Origin: Paracoccaceae bacterium
GTDB taxonomy: Bacteria; Pseudomonadota; Alphaproteobacteria; Rhodobacterales; Rhodobacteraceae
Assembly: GCA_028874915.1 (NCBI GenBank)
Contig: JAPPHA010000072.1
Coordinates: forward strand, 1-64,000
Direction of reading: 5' to 3'
DNA: 64,000 nucleotides
The position numbers and the translations under genes are program-made. Positions 1 through 10,272 of this stretch are shown in pieces. Each line of letters begins with the position of its first letter. The stretch's first letter is position 1. The notes beneath the pieces were generated by a model. That model was not told the DNA's origin and searched no databases. It saw only the letters and a program-made list of their open reading frames with translations.

Positions 1-1270
1 ACCGGCCTGCGGTCGCGAAGCGTGCGGGTTGCCGCGTAGCTTGGCCGCGAAGCCGCCGTCTTCAGGCGACGGAGTGTTCACAGAGACATTCCGCATGGTC
101 GGGTTGGCAACCGCAACCGACGAGAACGGAGCACGACCGGACGTGGCGAGCAATCTCTTGCGACAACGTCGGATCCGGGTTCGAATGGAATCGGATCAAG
201 CCGAAGGCCTTCAAATTCATCGGGGCCGAGTGCAGATGTACAGATGCCTTGGTCTGCACGGATAAGAACTCGATCGCTGTCGTCGTCTGAAAGTCGTACG
301 CCTTGTGTGCCGAGATTCCTGTATGGTGTTGACATGCGCGTTTCCACGGTCACCGGCCCCTTGGCGTCGCGCCGACAGCACGCCCGTTCACTCATGAGCA
401 TCACGGTTGGCAGGCAGATGACGCATTGGCCTCGACTGTATCGGCTGGGCGTCACAAAGGGCGGGAGATCGCTCGAATCCGAAACTCCCGGCCTCGCATC
501 GACGGGTTCTTTCCCGTCGTTCAGGAATCTTGGGGTGTGAGATAACCGCACCGCATGGCGTAGAAGATCGCACCTTCCCCGCGCATCCGCGAAGCGCCGA
601 AGGCCCAGCCACAGCCACAGTAACAGCTTGCAGCCCGCGCGGCGTTTGAGCGCCGCCCTTCCCATCTGTTGGCGGCTGGGCGGCCGCGGCTCTCGCCCGG
701 AGTTGAACTCATTCGTTCCGGGCCGCCGCATCGGTGAAGATGTCGATGCCGCGCGAACGCTTGGTCATCCGCAATCAGACGCCTCTACCCGGCGTCCTCC
801 CATACCCTGCATAGCGCGCCATCATGCGCCCCCTGCAGGCGCTCACCAAACGATACCCGAAACCGGGACAGGCGACGCTCCGCAGACGTGCGCGCTGCGC
901 ATGACGTCTTGCCGGGCTACCGATTCGGAGGCGATGCGATCACACGGCGAGCGGCGGCCAGGATCGTGGCGGATGCACAGCTTTACGATGCAACGGTCAT
1001 CAACCGGGAGGTTTGCGTTGGCCGTAGCGATCCAGCCCCCTGACGGCGTGTGACCGCCGAATGTGTTGGGACACGAAACACTTGAGGCCCGGCTGCACCC
1101 GGTAGTGGCGTGACAGGTATGCCGATCCAGGAAACACTTTCCTGACGGCCGGCAAGACACCCTGGTTTTCGCGGATTGTCCCGTCAGAACGACCTGGACC
1201 CGGTCGTGCAAGGCTATGCTACATCCGTGTGGAAAGTCTGCAGAACCGGATACGGGCCGCCGGGTCGCCG
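1..1270. other. gene-poor region, nothing recognised
   Basis: About 1.27 kb with no open frame that I can tie to a protein family. The longer frames here (minus strand 78..731 and 843..1274, plus strand 628..1053) are rich in Arg, Ser, Pro and Cys, lack motifs or membrane segments, and look like chance frames. I see no tRNA, terminator or clear insertion-sequence ends. It could be decayed DNA left of the iron transporter operon. Confidence 0.5.
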
Positions 1271-2344
1271 TCACGTCTCCGGAATCAGGACTGGGCCGGT
1301 GGGTTTGAAGCCCACCTTGACGGAGCTGCCGGTCTCCAGCGTGTGTGTGACATCATCCTGAACGGCAAATATCGATCCAAACGACGTGTCCAGCGTGTAT
1401 TCCATTCGCACGCCGACATAGGTAGCCTTTGCGACCGTCGCGTCGAACCCGTCATCCTCGTCGAGCACGATGCGTGCGGGTCGAACGGCAAGCTTGGCCG
1501 GGCCCTTCGGCAATCCACGTGACGCCAGACGGTAGCGATAGCTGTCCACGGAAATCTCCGCAATCTCCCCGTCAATTGCGACGACCTCGCAGGGCAGCAG
1601 GTTGGCCTCGCCGATGAAGTCGGCAACGAAGGAATCGACGGGCGAGTCGTACAGTTCACGCGGCGAGCCAATTTGGGCGATCGCCGCGTTCCGCATCACC
1701 ACGATTTGGTCGCTGACGGCCAGAGCTTCTTCCTGATCGTGGGTCACATAGACAACGGTCAGCCCGAGGTCCCGCTGGATTGCGCGGATATCCTCGCGCA
1801 CCTGGCGGCGCAACTTGGCATCGAGATTGGACAGCGGTTCGTCGAAGAGCAGGACCTGAGGCTCCAATACCAGTGCGCGGGCCACGGCGACGCGTTGTTG
1901 CTGCCCACCCGACAATTCACTCGGCAATCGGTCGTCGAAACCCTTGAGGCCGACGAGATCGAGCCCCGTTCGCGCACGACCGCGGATTTCGGACTTGGGG
2001 AATCCGGAGAATCCGAGTCCGTAGGACACGTTTTCCAGTACCGTCATGTGGGGAAACAAAGCATAGGACTGGAACACCATCGCGACATCCCGGTCGGTGG
2101 CAGGCAGCGTCGTGACATCCGTATCGCCGATCCGGATCCGACCGGATGTTACCCTTTCGAGTCCGGCGATCATTCGCAGGGTCGTGGTCTTGCCGCAGCC
2201 GGACGGACCGAGAAGCGTCACGAGCCTGCCGGCCTCGACAGTGAAATTGATGTTGTCGACGGCGACCACGCCCTCGCCGAAAACCTTGCTGACGTCCTGA
2301 AAGACGACCGGGGCGGCCTTGCTGGAGATTTCCGTCTGCACCAT
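1271..2344 (-). CDS. ABC transporter ATP-binding protein, iron(III)/polyamine (FbpC/PotA) type
   Basis: This is the 357-residue ATPase that would power the importer encoded just upstream. Walker A (GPSGCGKTT) is at residues 46-54, the ABC signature (LSGGQQQR) at about 144-151, Walker B (LLFDEP) at about 165-170, and the switch histidine lies in VTHDQEEA near 202. The last 110 or so residues form the TOBE-type regulatory region usual for FbpC, PotA and PhnT. The ATG at 2344 lies three bases after the permease stop codon, so the genes are almost certainly cotranscribed and translationally coupled. The substrate cannot be fixed from the ATPase alone; the binding protein points to ferric iron. 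Confidence 0.9.
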   Translation of the reverse strand: MVQTEISSKAAPVVFQDVSKVFGEGVVAVDNINFTVEAGRLVTLLGPSGCGKTTTLRMIAGLERVTSGRIRIGDTDVTTLPATDRDVAMVFQSYALFPHMTVLENVSYGLGFSGFPKSEIRGRARTGLDLVGLKGFDDRLPSELSGGQQQRVAVARALVLEPQVLLFDEPLSNLDAKLRRQVREDIRAIQRDLGLTVVYVTHDQEEALAVSDQIVVMRNAAIAQIGSPRELYDSPVDSFVADFIGEANLLPCEVVAIDGEIAEISVDSYRYRLASRGLPKGPAKLAVRPARIVLDEDDGFDATVAKATYVGVRMEYTLDTSFGSIFAVQDDVTHTLETGSSVKVGFKPTGPVLIPET

Positions 2345-2347
2345 GGA

Positions 2348-4561
2348 TCAGGCTCCGGTTGCGAAATGGGCGCGTCTGCCGATCTGTATTCGGCCGACGA
2401 GACGATTCAGAAGAGCGACCGCAGCCAGCATCACGAAAATCAGTGTTGTCGAATAGGCGATTGCAAGGCCGTAGTCGTTGTTTTCCACGCGTCCGATGAT
2501 GTAGCTCGTGGCCATGTCGTATTCGGCGCTGACGAGAAATATGACTGCGCTGATCGCCGTCATCGCGCGAACGAAACTGAAAACCAGGGCAGCCAGAATC
2601 GCAGGGCGCAGCAGCGGCAGGATGACACGGCGAAAGGTCTGCCATGAATTGGCACCGAGCGTCAGCGAACTCTCGTCGAGCGACTTGTCAAGCTGGGACA
2701 TGCTGGCGATGCCGGCGCGGACTCCGACCGGCATGTTTCGGAAGATAAAGCTGACGACCAGGATGATCCCGGTACCGGTGATCTCGATCGGCGGAACGTT
2801 GAATGCCAGGATGTAGCTGACGCCGATCACCGTTCCCGGAATGGCAAAGGAGAGCATCGTCCCGAATTCGAATGCGTTCTTTCCGGCAAAGGTCTGCCGC
2901 GTCAGAAGGTAAGCGGTGATCAGACCCACCGCAGCCGTCAGCGGCGCCGCGACTGCGGCGATCTGGATCGTCGTCCAGAAGCTGTCCCATGCCGAACCGG
3001 ACCAGTGCAAACCGTGCTCATTGAAGCGGATCGAAAACGCAGTGATGTAGTGCTTGAGGGTCAGCGTGTTCCGGACGCCCCACAATTCGACGAAACTGCC
3101 ATAGACGATCATGCCGTAGACTGTGACAGTGAAGGCGCCCCAAATGCCGGCGACGACCATGACAGGTACGGCCAGGCGGCGGGGCATCAGTGGGTGAACG
3201 CCTGCGTCGCCCTTGCCGGTCACCGTCGTATAGCCTTTCCTTCCGAGCCACATGCGTTGCACGTAGAATGCCGACAGGGTGAAGAACAGGAGCACCATGG
3301 CCAACACGGCGGCGCGGCCCTGGTCGTACTGGGCGCCGACGATCGCAAAGAAGATCTCTGTCGAGAGAACGTCAAAGTTCCCGCCCAGCACCAGCGGGTT
3401 GCCGAAGTCCGCCATGCTTTCGATAAACCCCAGGAGAAACGCATTCGCCAGGCCGGGGCGCATCAGAGGTAGCGAAACCGTCCGGAACGTTTGCCAGGTG
3501 TTGGCACGAAGCGTCTGGGCGGCTTCCTCCATTGACGGGGACACGCCCTCGACCACTCCGATCAGTACCAGAAACGCGATAGGTGTATAGGCGAGGGTCT
3601 GGGCGATCAGCACACCCGGGAGCCCGTACAGCCAGCGGGTCGGCTGGGTACCGAATACCTCCGCAAAGAGAACGGTTACCGTACCGGAAAGGCCAAAGAG
3701 CAGTATGAGCGCAAGCCCGATTACGAAGGGTGGCGTGATGATCGGCAGGACCGTCAACATCCTGAGGCCGCGTTTGAACCGGAATCCCGAGCGGGATACG
3801 ACAAGAGCGAATGACAGGCCCAGCGAGGTCGTCGTTGCGCCTACGATGATCGCCAGGAACAGTGAATTCCAGGCGGCACCGCAACGCGCTCCCCAAAGGC
3901 ATCCGAGACCCCAAAGCCGGTCGTCGAAGAACTTCGAGGCAAAGACAGCGAGCGAATATCCTCCCGTATCGGTTATGAATGCAGCGAGGAACGTTCGTCC
4001 GATCGGAAAGAAGACGAAGGTCGCGACGATGACAATCACGCCGCCGATGGCGCTGACAACGAAGACATCGCCGTTGATTGCCCCCCGCGCGGCGATACCT
4101 TGTGTGAACAGGAAAAGAAACGACGACGCGAGAATGAGCGCGCCGTAACCCATGCCGAACTGACGGTCGCCGAGGTCGCCGAACAACGCGGTGAGCCAAC
4201 TGAAGTTGAAACCGCGGATCCCGATGCCGAATCCCTGGGCAATCAGCCATGCGAATCCGAGGGCGCCGGCAATCGTCAGAACGGTGGCGAATTCCGGATC
4301 GGTCTTGCGGCTCCTGACAACGAACAACGGCGCGGCCAGCGGGAGCAACAGCGGCGCCAACCACAGTTTTTCGCCCTGGGCGATCAGGAAGACGGCAGGG
4401 GCATACTCTTCATCGAACGGGTAACCGTCAATCAGCCATTCGAACCGGAAGAAACCGTCCTCAATGCCGTACCATGGCAGCAGAAGGTAGCCGACCCACC
4501 CGGCGGCTATCCAGAAGACAAGGGCCGGGTGGGCTTCCGCTGCAGGGTTGACACGGCGCAC
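2348..4561 (-). CDS. ABC transporter permease, fused double-domain FbpB type
   Basis: A 737-residue inner-membrane permease with two copies of the binding-protein-dependent transport domain, as in FbpB/AfuB-type iron permeases. Each half carries an EAA-like coupling loop: one around the segment EEAAQTLRANTW, the other around DESSLTLGANSW. Many hydrophobic helices are visible, including an N-terminal set of four to five helices before the first transport domain, so the protein is longer than minimal FbpB (about 500-560 residues). The start ATG at 4561 is three bases from the stop of the binding-protein gene. Both halves look intact. Iron(III) import is the likeliest role; related permeases also move 2-aminoethylphosphonate or thiamine. 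Confidence 0.9.
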   Translation of the reverse strand: MRRVNPAAEAHPALVFWIAAGWVGYLLLPWYGIEDGFFRFEWLIDGYPFDEEYAPAVFLIAQGEKLWLAPLLLPLAAPLFVVRSRKTDPEFATVLTIAGALGFAWLIAQGFGIGIRGFNFSWLTALFGDLGDRQFGMGYGALILASSFLFLFTQGIAARGAINGDVFVVSAIGGVIVIVATFVFFPIGRTFLAAFITDTGGYSLAVFASKFFDDRLWGLGCLWGARCGAAWNSLFLAIIVGATTTSLGLSFALVVSRSGFRFKRGLRMLTVLPIITPPFVIGLALILLFGLSGTVTVLFAEVFGTQPTRWLYGLPGVLIAQTLAYTPIAFLVLIGVVEGVSPSMEEAAQTLRANTWQTFRTVSLPLMRPGLANAFLLGFIESMADFGNPLVLGGNFDVLSTEIFFAIVGAQYDQGRAAVLAMVLLFFTLSAFYVQRMWLGRKGYTTVTGKGDAGVHPLMPRRLAVPVMVVAGIWGAFTVTVYGMIVYGSFVELWGVRNTLTLKHYITAFSIRFNEHGLHWSGSAWDSFWTTIQIAAVAAPLTAAVGLITAYLLTRQTFAGKNAFEFGTMLSFAIPGTVIGVSYILAFNVPPIEITGTGIILVVSFIFRNMPVGVRAGIASMSQLDKSLDESSLTLGANSWQTFRRVILPLLRPAILAALVFSFVRAMTAISAVIFLVSAEYDMATSYIIGRVENNDYGLAIAYSTTLIFVMLAAVALLNRLVGRIQIGRRAHFATGA

Positions 4562-4564
4562 GAT

Positions 4565-5590
4565 CTATTGCGGCAGGGTCGAAACCTCTTCGTCCCACTT
4601 TTGCAGGAGCCGCTTGCGTTCATCGGACGAACCATACTTGGCGAAGTCGTAGTCGATGAGCTTGATCATCGACATGTCGGGCGCGCTTGGCGATGTTTCG
4701 GCGTTTTTGTTCGACGGCACCTGAAACGCGTTGACCTGAAGCGCCAGGTTTTGCGCCTCGGCGGTCAGCGCCCAGTCATAAAACCGTTTCGCCTCCTCCA
4801 TGTTGCGGGCACCGGCGATGATCGACATTGAACCGATCTCGTATCCGGTACCCTCGCACGGAGCCACGACCTTGATCGGGAAACCGCTGACCGCCTGCTT
4901 GACCGCGTCATGCATGAAGACGATGCCGATCGTGTTCTCGCCGCGTCCGGCCGCCTTGATGGGGGCAGAGCCTGACTTCGTGTACTGGTTGATGTTCGCG
5001 TGCAGTCCTTTCATGAAATCGAACCCGCCGTCCTCGCCGAAGATCTGCACCATCGAAGCCAGCGTCGTATAGGCAGTGCCCGACGAATTGGGGTTCGCCA
5101 TCTGCACATGGCCCTTGTATTCTGGCTTCAGGAGATCATTCCAGCAACCGGGCTCAGGCAGGTTGTTCGCGGCGACCAGATCCGTGTTGTAGCCGTAGCC
5201 CAGCGCTCCCGAATAGATACCGATCGTTCGGTTTCCCGCGCTTTCCGCCTGGGAGATCGCCCAATCGTGCAGTTCGCCGCGCATGGGCGACATGTATTCT
5301 TCGGTCAGCCCTTCCTCCGCCGCCTGCAGGTGCGGGTCGCCGGTTCCGCCCCACCACACGTCGCCCTTGGGATTCGACGCCTCGGCGCGAATCTGCGCAA
5401 AGGTCTCTCCCGACGACTTGCGCGTCATGTTGACGTTGATGCCGGTCGCCTCCTCGAAGCTGCGGGCCATCAGCTGGCACCAGTCTTCCTGAGCGCTGCA
5501 GTAATACGTCAGCTTGTCCGCCTGTGCCGTCCCCGAAGACACTGCAACCGCCAGCAGCGACGCCCCAATCTTGAATCTCGTCAAGTTCAC
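4565..5590 (-). CDS. periplasmic substrate-binding protein, iron(III) ABC transporter type
   Basis: A 341-residue periplasmic binding protein with a clear N-terminal signal peptide (basic start, hydrophobic core, cleavage near the AQA at about residue 25). The mature protein opens with a YYCSAQEDWCQ segment and then a SGETFAQIRAEASNPKGDVWWGG region, the pattern of FbpA/AfuA-like proteins in which the binding pocket sits between two lobes. It is the first gene of a three-gene operon (binding protein, permease, ATPase) with four-base spacing. AGGAGG-like bases precede the ATG. The 1 kb upstream is gene-free and should hold the promoter, but I could not identify a Fur box. The assignment to iron is by family resemblance; phosphonate or another anion cannot be ruled out. 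Confidence 0.85.
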   Translation of the reverse strand: MNLTRFKIGASLLAVAVSSGTAQADKLTYYCSAQEDWCQLMARSFEEATGINVNMTRKSSGETFAQIRAEASNPKGDVWWGGTGDPHLQAAEEGLTEEYMSPMRGELHDWAISQAESAGNRTIGIYSGALGYGYNTDLVAANNLPEPGCWNDLLKPEYKGHVQMANPNSSGTAYTTLASMVQIFGEDGGFDFMKGLHANINQYTKSGSAPIKAAGRGENTIGIVFMHDAVKQAVSGFPIKVVAPCEGTGYEIGSMSIIAGARNMEEAKRFYDWALTAEAQNLALQVNAFQVPSNKNAETSPSAPDMSMIKLIDYDFAKYGSSDERKRLLQKWDEEVSTLPQ

Positions 5591-6622
5591 GTTCGTTCCT
5601 CCGAATTATTTGCTTTCGTGATCGCACGTTAGGAGGTCTCCCGGGTAGCGGCAAGCTGGTTTCTTGACGAAGGCCGGGTTCGCGAGAGGCAACATGAAGC
5701 CGATTTGCCGGGGTGAAAGGTGACGGAATCAGGTGACGGGGCGGCGTGACAGGGTGGCCGGATCGGTTGACGCCACGACTCGTTTCTTTTTGTCCGGGGT
5801 GGGTTCCGTGCCGGTGTCGGCCCGCGCTATCCCCGTTTCGCGGACAATGGACGGACAGTGTTTCCGGTGTTGGCGAGGATAACAATGCAGGTGACGGGAT
5901 TTCGGATTTGCTCTTTCCGGCCCCGTGTCCAAGCCCTGCCGAGAATCGTTGCGACATTGCCATGAAGCGCGTTACCGACCTCTCCGTGTCTCTCCCGGAC
6001 ACAGCGCCAAGTGCCTGGATCAGCCACACGACATCCAGGGCTGACCAACGCTTGGAACCCTCAACGAACGTCAGGCAGGCTGACGCCGCGTCCCCTGGGA
6101 GGCGCCGGCTCCAATTGGGCGGAGCAGTCACGGGGCTCCCTTCCTGCAGGAACGGACGCTGGCCGCCCGCCGGTTCCGAGACCCGGCTATCCGCATCTGA
6201 AACCGTCAAGGACTCGGCACCGGTCCACCGGTGAACAGGCGATGTCCGGACGGGAATCGGCGGACGACCTGACGACGGACGACCTTGACGGAATCGAAAC
6301 CGGATCCCGGAATTTTGGCCGTTTGCTCACGGCCGTTGCACCGTCAATCTCTTCCGGAGTTCCATTTCACGTTCTACAGTTCTTTGAAGAAACGCAGTCT
6401 GTTCCGGGAGGTGATGACGGGGACATGCGGGCGCAACGCCGTCGCCAATTCGTGTTGACCGGTGGTTCCAACAGGGGCAAAGGGGGTGCGGTGCAACGGG
6501 CGATTCCGTGGCGAAAACACCGATTCTCGGACGAATATCGGCGAAGAGGGATGGACGGGTTTCCGGGCCCTTGACCGCTTCGGTTTCGGCCTCGGACGTC
6601 GGAAACGGGTGAGGAGGATGTC
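5591..6622. other. divergent intergenic region, no gene seen
   Basis: About 1 kb between the leftward iron transporter operon and the rightward amidinotransferase gene. No open frame here resembles a known protein (the plus-strand frame 5746..6234 has no motif). It must contain the promoters of both flanking genes. I found no convincing -35/-10 pair or iron-regulated operator by eye. Confidence 0.5.
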
Positions 6623-7762
6623 ATGAGCTGGTCGCCGGATCGAACGCAGGTCAACAGCTGGAACGAGTGGGACCCGCTGAGACACGTCATCGTCGGTCGT
6701 GCGACCGATTGTCACATTCCGCGCCCCGAACCGGCCGTCAACGCCAAGGTCCCGGAGGATTCGGACATGCGCGGCCGCTGGGGAAAGCGCCCGCAGGAGA
6801 CGATTGATGAAGGCAATGAATTGCTGGACAACTTCGCCGAGAAGTTGCGTCGGCGGGGCATACGAGTGGACCGGCCGGAACCGATCGATTTTTCACAGCC
6901 GGTCTTAACCCCGGACTTCGAAACCGGAAGTCAGTTCGGCTGCATGCCACCCCGGGACCTGTTGCTGACCGTCGGCAACCAGATCGTCGAGGCCACCATG
7001 TCCTACCGGTGCCGGTGGTTCGAGTACCTGTGCTACAGGCCGCTCCTGCAGCGATACTGGGAGGAGGATCCGGAGTTTCGGCACGAGGCGGCTCCAAAAC
7101 CCCGTCTGTCGGACCGATCGTATCATTCCGAGTATCTGGCCCATCACATTGATGTCGACACGCGGCTCGAATGGACGCGGAACCGGTTTTTCGTCACCAC
7201 GGAACATGAACCGCTCTTCGATGCGGCCGATGTCCTCAGGATGGGGCGGGACCTTGTCGTCCAGCACGGGTTCACCACGAATCTGAAGGGGATCGAGTGG
7301 TTGCGCCGACACTTTCCGGATCATCGTGTCCATGCGGTGAACTTTCCCGGCGATCCCTATCCGACCCATATCGACGCCACCTTCACGCCGATCCGTCCGG
7401 GCCTCATCCTGAACAACCCGGAACGCCGGCTGCCTGATGAGCAACGGCCACTGTTCGAAAAGAATGGCTGGGAGATCGTCGAAGCGGCCCGGCCGGCCCA
7501 CAACGCGCCTCCGCCCCTCTGCTATTCCTCGGTCTGGCTGTCGATGAACGTTCTTGTCCTCGACCCGAAAACCGTTTGCGTCGAAAAATCGGAGGTCTTC
7601 CAGGCGGAACAGCTGGACAGGCTCGGCATGGAGGTAATCGAGATCGACCTCCGGGGCGCTTACGCCTTCGGCGGTGGGCTGCATTGCAGCACTGCGGATG
7701 TCTACCGGGAAGGTGATTGCGACGATTACTTTCCGGGTCTGAAAGACCCTTCCGCAGGATAG
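6623..7762 (+). CDS. glycine amidinotransferase-like enzyme
   Basis: A 379-residue member of the guanidino-group-modifying (AGAT) family. Known members move the amidino group of arginine onto glycine (making guanidinoacetate) or onto an inosamine. All three catalytic features are visible: the Asp in FDAADVLRMGRD, the His in PTHIDATF, and the Cys at residue 355 within GGGLHCSTADV. The N-terminal WDPLRHVIVGR also matches the family. A strong ribosome-binding site (GAGGAGG) precedes the ATG by a few bases. The gene stands alone between the iron transporter and an MBL hydrolase. Family membership is firm; the acceptor amine is unknown, and no guanidinoacetate methyltransferase or inositol genes are nearby. 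Confidence 0.85.
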   Translation: MSWSPDRTQVNSWNEWDPLRHVIVGRATDCHIPRPEPAVNAKVPEDSDMRGRWGKRPQETIDEGNELLDNFAEKLRRRGIRVDRPEPIDFSQPVLTPDFETGSQFGCMPPRDLLLTVGNQIVEATMSYRCRWFEYLCYRPLLQRYWEEDPEFRHEAAPKPRLSDRSYHSEYLAHHIDVDTRLEWTRNRFFVTTEHEPLFDAADVLRMGRDLVVQHGFTTNLKGIEWLRRHFPDHRVHAVNFPGDPYPTHIDATFTPIRPGLILNNPERRLPDEQRPLFEKNGWEIVEAARPAHNAPPPLCYSSVWLSMNVLVLDPKTVCVEKSEVFQAEQLDRLGMEVIEIDLRGAYAFGGGLHCSTADVYREGDCDDYFPGLKDPSAG

Positions 7763-7920
7763 CCCGTCGTCGGCATCGATCCCGTTCGTGGAGTTCCGGC
7801 CCGGCCGCGGGATCCGGAGAAGGGACGAGGTTCAGGGTTCTCCACCTTTCGAAACGGGGGCGGAGCCTGCTATACTCCGGGCGGCCCTAAGGAGAACCGA
7901 CGCCAGGCAGGGAGAGGACA

Positions 7921-8748
7921 ATGCCAACCATTTCAAGACGCGCAGTCGGCGAAGCCGAAGTCATCGTCCTGCAGGACGGTGCCACCGAGTTTGGGGCTGA
8001 CGTGTTTCCCAATGCGGAACCGGAGACCATCGATGCCATTCTCAAGGAGGCCGGTGAGTCCGTTATTGAGACAAGTTTCAATGCCTTCCTCGTCCGAATC
8101 GGCGGCCAGACTGTCCTCGTCGATTCCGGTGTCCGGGACCTGTTCGGTCCGGTTGCAGGCCGTCTTCCAGAGGCCATGTCCGAGGCGGGAGTTGCACCCG
8201 GCGACGTGACTCACCTGGTGCTGACCCATTTGCATCCGGACCACATCGCCGGTGCGGTCGATTCCGATGGCAACGCGGTCTTCGGCAATGCCGAACTCAT
8301 CGTTACCGAGGCCGAACGGGCATTCTGGATCGATGACGGGAATTTCACAGGGGCAGGAGACGATGTTGCCGCCTGGCAAGCGCTCGCGAAGTCGGTTCTT
8401 GCCGCGTATGGCGACCGGCTGTCCCTGGTTGCCGGGGACGCGGAGCCGGTGAGTGGACTGACGCTGATCGACCTTCCGGGTCACACTCCGGGGCATGTCG
8501 GATTCCGGATCGATTCCGGAAACGACAGCTTCGTCAGTATTTGCGATGTGGTTCACGGCCAGGTGCTGCAGTTCGCCGACCCGGAGATCTGCGCGGCCTT
8601 CGATGGAGACCGGGCACGCGCCATTGCATCCAGGAAACGTGTCCTCGACATGGTCGCGGCTGACCGGTTGCCGTTTTCCGGCGGGCACATTCTTGGTGCC
8701 GGCATCGGTTACCTGGAGCGTTCTGGCTCCGGATACCGCCTCGCTTGA
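7921..8748 (+). CDS. MBL-fold metallo-hydrolase
   Basis: A 275-residue metallo-beta-lactamase-fold hydrolase. The metal-binding motif HLHPDH sits at residues 103-108, after the usual strand ending in LVDSG (about 66-70). A second metal-ligand region, GHTPGH, is near residue 186, and an Asp in the ICDVVHGQ segment could provide the bridging ligand. No signal peptide is visible, so it should be cytoplasmic. It resembles AHL-lactonase/glyoxalase-II-like hydrolases; the substrate is unknown. A GGGAGAGGAC element precedes the ATG. The stop codon overlaps a possible TTG start of the following pmbA-like gene. Confidence 0.8.
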   Translation: MPTISRRAVGEAEVIVLQDGATEFGADVFPNAEPETIDAILKEAGESVIETSFNAFLVRIGGQTVLVDSGVRDLFGPVAGRLPEAMSEAGVAPGDVTHLVLTHLHPDHIAGAVDSDGNAVFGNAELIVTEAERAFWIDDGNFTGAGDDVAAWQALAKSVLAAYGDRLSLVAGDAEPVSGLTLIDLPGHTPGHVGFRIDSGNDSFVSICDVVHGQVLQFADPEICAAFDGDRARAIASRKRVLDMVAADRLPFSGGHILGAGIGYLERSGSGYRLA

Positions 8749-10166
8749 GCGGGCCGGTGGACCGTCCGCAATTCCGGACCGGAAACGGTGGGCTGACCAA
8801 GGTCTCCCGGGCCCGAAACGAGTCCGTGGATTCCGACAGTTTGGTGGAACGCCTGCTTGAGGCAGCGACGTCTTCGGGCGCCGAATCTGCTGATGCGCTG
8901 GTGACGTCCGGGCGCAGCCTGTCCGTTGATGTTCGCAATGGTGCTTTCGAGCATGCGGAGGGCGCGGAAGGCATCCAACTCGGTCTCCGCGCGCTGATCG
9001 GTTTGCGGCAGGCCGTCATCTCGGGTTCGGACCCGTCGCCTGCGGCCATCGCTGAAATGGCCGAACGGGCGGTGGCCATGGCGCGAGAGGCTCCCGAGGA
9101 TGCCTGCTGCGGCCTTGCGGACGCAACGCAACTGGCCGATGTGCGGGATGGTTCGGCCCTGGAACTCGAGAGCCCGGAAACGCCTCCAGACCCCGGGTTT
9201 CTCAAAACCCAGGCCCTGGACATGGAAGCGGCCGCGCTCGAGGTCGGTGGCGTGTCCCGAGTCGACTGGGCCAGCACCGGATGGAGCCGGGTTGAAAGCG
9301 TGATGGCTGCGACCAACGGGTTTCGCGGACGCCAGTCCCGAACCCGGTTCTCGCATTCTTGTTCGGCAATATCCGGGAGCGGTCTCGAGATGGAACGCGA
9401 CGGCCGTTTCGAAAGTCGCACCCACCGTGAGGATCTGCCGGACGCCCGCGAGGTCGGCACGACCGCCGGGGAGCGGGCGGCAGCCCGGCAGGGCGCGGCG
9501 AAGCCGCCGACTGGCGCCTTTCCGGTGCTCTTTGACGAACGGGTGGCCGGGTCTCTGATCGGGCATCTCTTGTCGGCCATCAACGGGACCATGATCGTCA
9601 GGGGCGCGAGTTGGCTGAAGGACGGGATGGGGACGGCGATCCTTCCTGCGGGTTGTTCCCTGGTGGCGGAGCCGCACCGGAAACGGATCTCGGGTTCCCG
9701 CTTGTTCGATGCCGAGGGCCTCGCGACCCGAACTCGAATGATCGTCGACGACGGGATTCTGAAGTCCTGGATTCTCGATCTCGGGACCGCCCGGAAACTT
9801 GGGTCCGTGAGCACGGCGAACGCTGTACGCGGTGTCGGTGGGCCCCCGTCGCCGGCGGCCGGAAACGTCACGCTGGACGTCTTGACGCGTCCACGGCGCC
9901 AGTTGCTTGAGGATATGGGAACTGGCCTCTTGGTGACGTCGATGATGGGCACATCGATCAATCCCACGACCGGCGATTATTCCCGGGGCGCGGCCGGATT
10001 CTGGGTCGAAAACGGAACCGTGACCGAGCCGGTCCATGAATGCACGATCGCCGGCAACCTCCGGGAGATGCTGCTATCCATCGTCGCGGCCGACGATGCC
10101 CGCCCGCACCGGTCCGTCCAGGTTCCGAGCCTGCTCGTTGAAGGGCTGACGATTGCGGGTTCGTGA
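8745..10166 (+). CDS. pmbA: TldD/PmbA family metallopeptidase homologue (PmbA type)
   Basis: Up to 473 residues and related to PmbA/TldE, the partner subunit of the TldD-TldE protease that trims modified peptides such as microcin B17 and degrades CcdA. The body shows the PmbA pattern: an N-terminal domain with NGAFEHAEGAEG, and a C-terminal domain ending in GTSINPTTGDYSRGAAGFWVENG. PmbA lacks the HExxxH zinc site found in TldD, and I see none here. The open frame begins with TTG at 8745, overlapping the previous stop; a GTG at 8826 would give a start closer to typical PmbA proteins, so the N-terminus is uncertain. In alphaproteobacteria this gene commonly precedes DUF4170 and lipid A genes, as here. 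Confidence 0.85.
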   Translation: MSGPVDRPQFRTGNGGLTKVSRARNESVDSDSLVERLLEAATSSGAESADALVTSGRSLSVDVRNGAFEHAEGAEGIQLGLRALIGLRQAVISGSDPSPAAIAEMAERAVAMAREAPEDACCGLADATQLADVRDGSALELESPETPPDPGFLKTQALDMEAAALEVGGVSRVDWASTGWSRVESVMAATNGFRGRQSRTRFSHSCSAISGSGLEMERDGRFESRTHREDLPDAREVGTTAGERAAARQGAAKPPTGAFPVLFDERVAGSLIGHLLSAINGTMIVRGASWLKDGMGTAILPAGCSLVAEPHRKRISGSRLFDAEGLATRTRMIVDDGILKSWILDLGTARKLGSVSTANAVRGVGGPPSPAAGNVTLDVLTRPRRQLLEDMGTGLLVTSMMGTSINPTTGDYSRGAAGFWVENGTVTEPVHECTIAGNLREMLLSIVAADDARPHRSVQVPSLLVEGLTIAGS

Positions 10167-10272
10167 TCGGACAGGATGCATGATGCCCTTCTGGCCCCGT
10201 CGACTGTCTCGGGGCGGCTGACGAACCCGCTGGAGCGCCCGGAAGGGCAATGCGAATGGCAGGAGGAGTGAC

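Noticed and set aside
843-1274. 143-codon minus-strand open frame in the left gene-poor region
   Set aside because: Rich in Cys, Ser and Arg with no motif, ribosome-binding site or family resemblance; likely chance.
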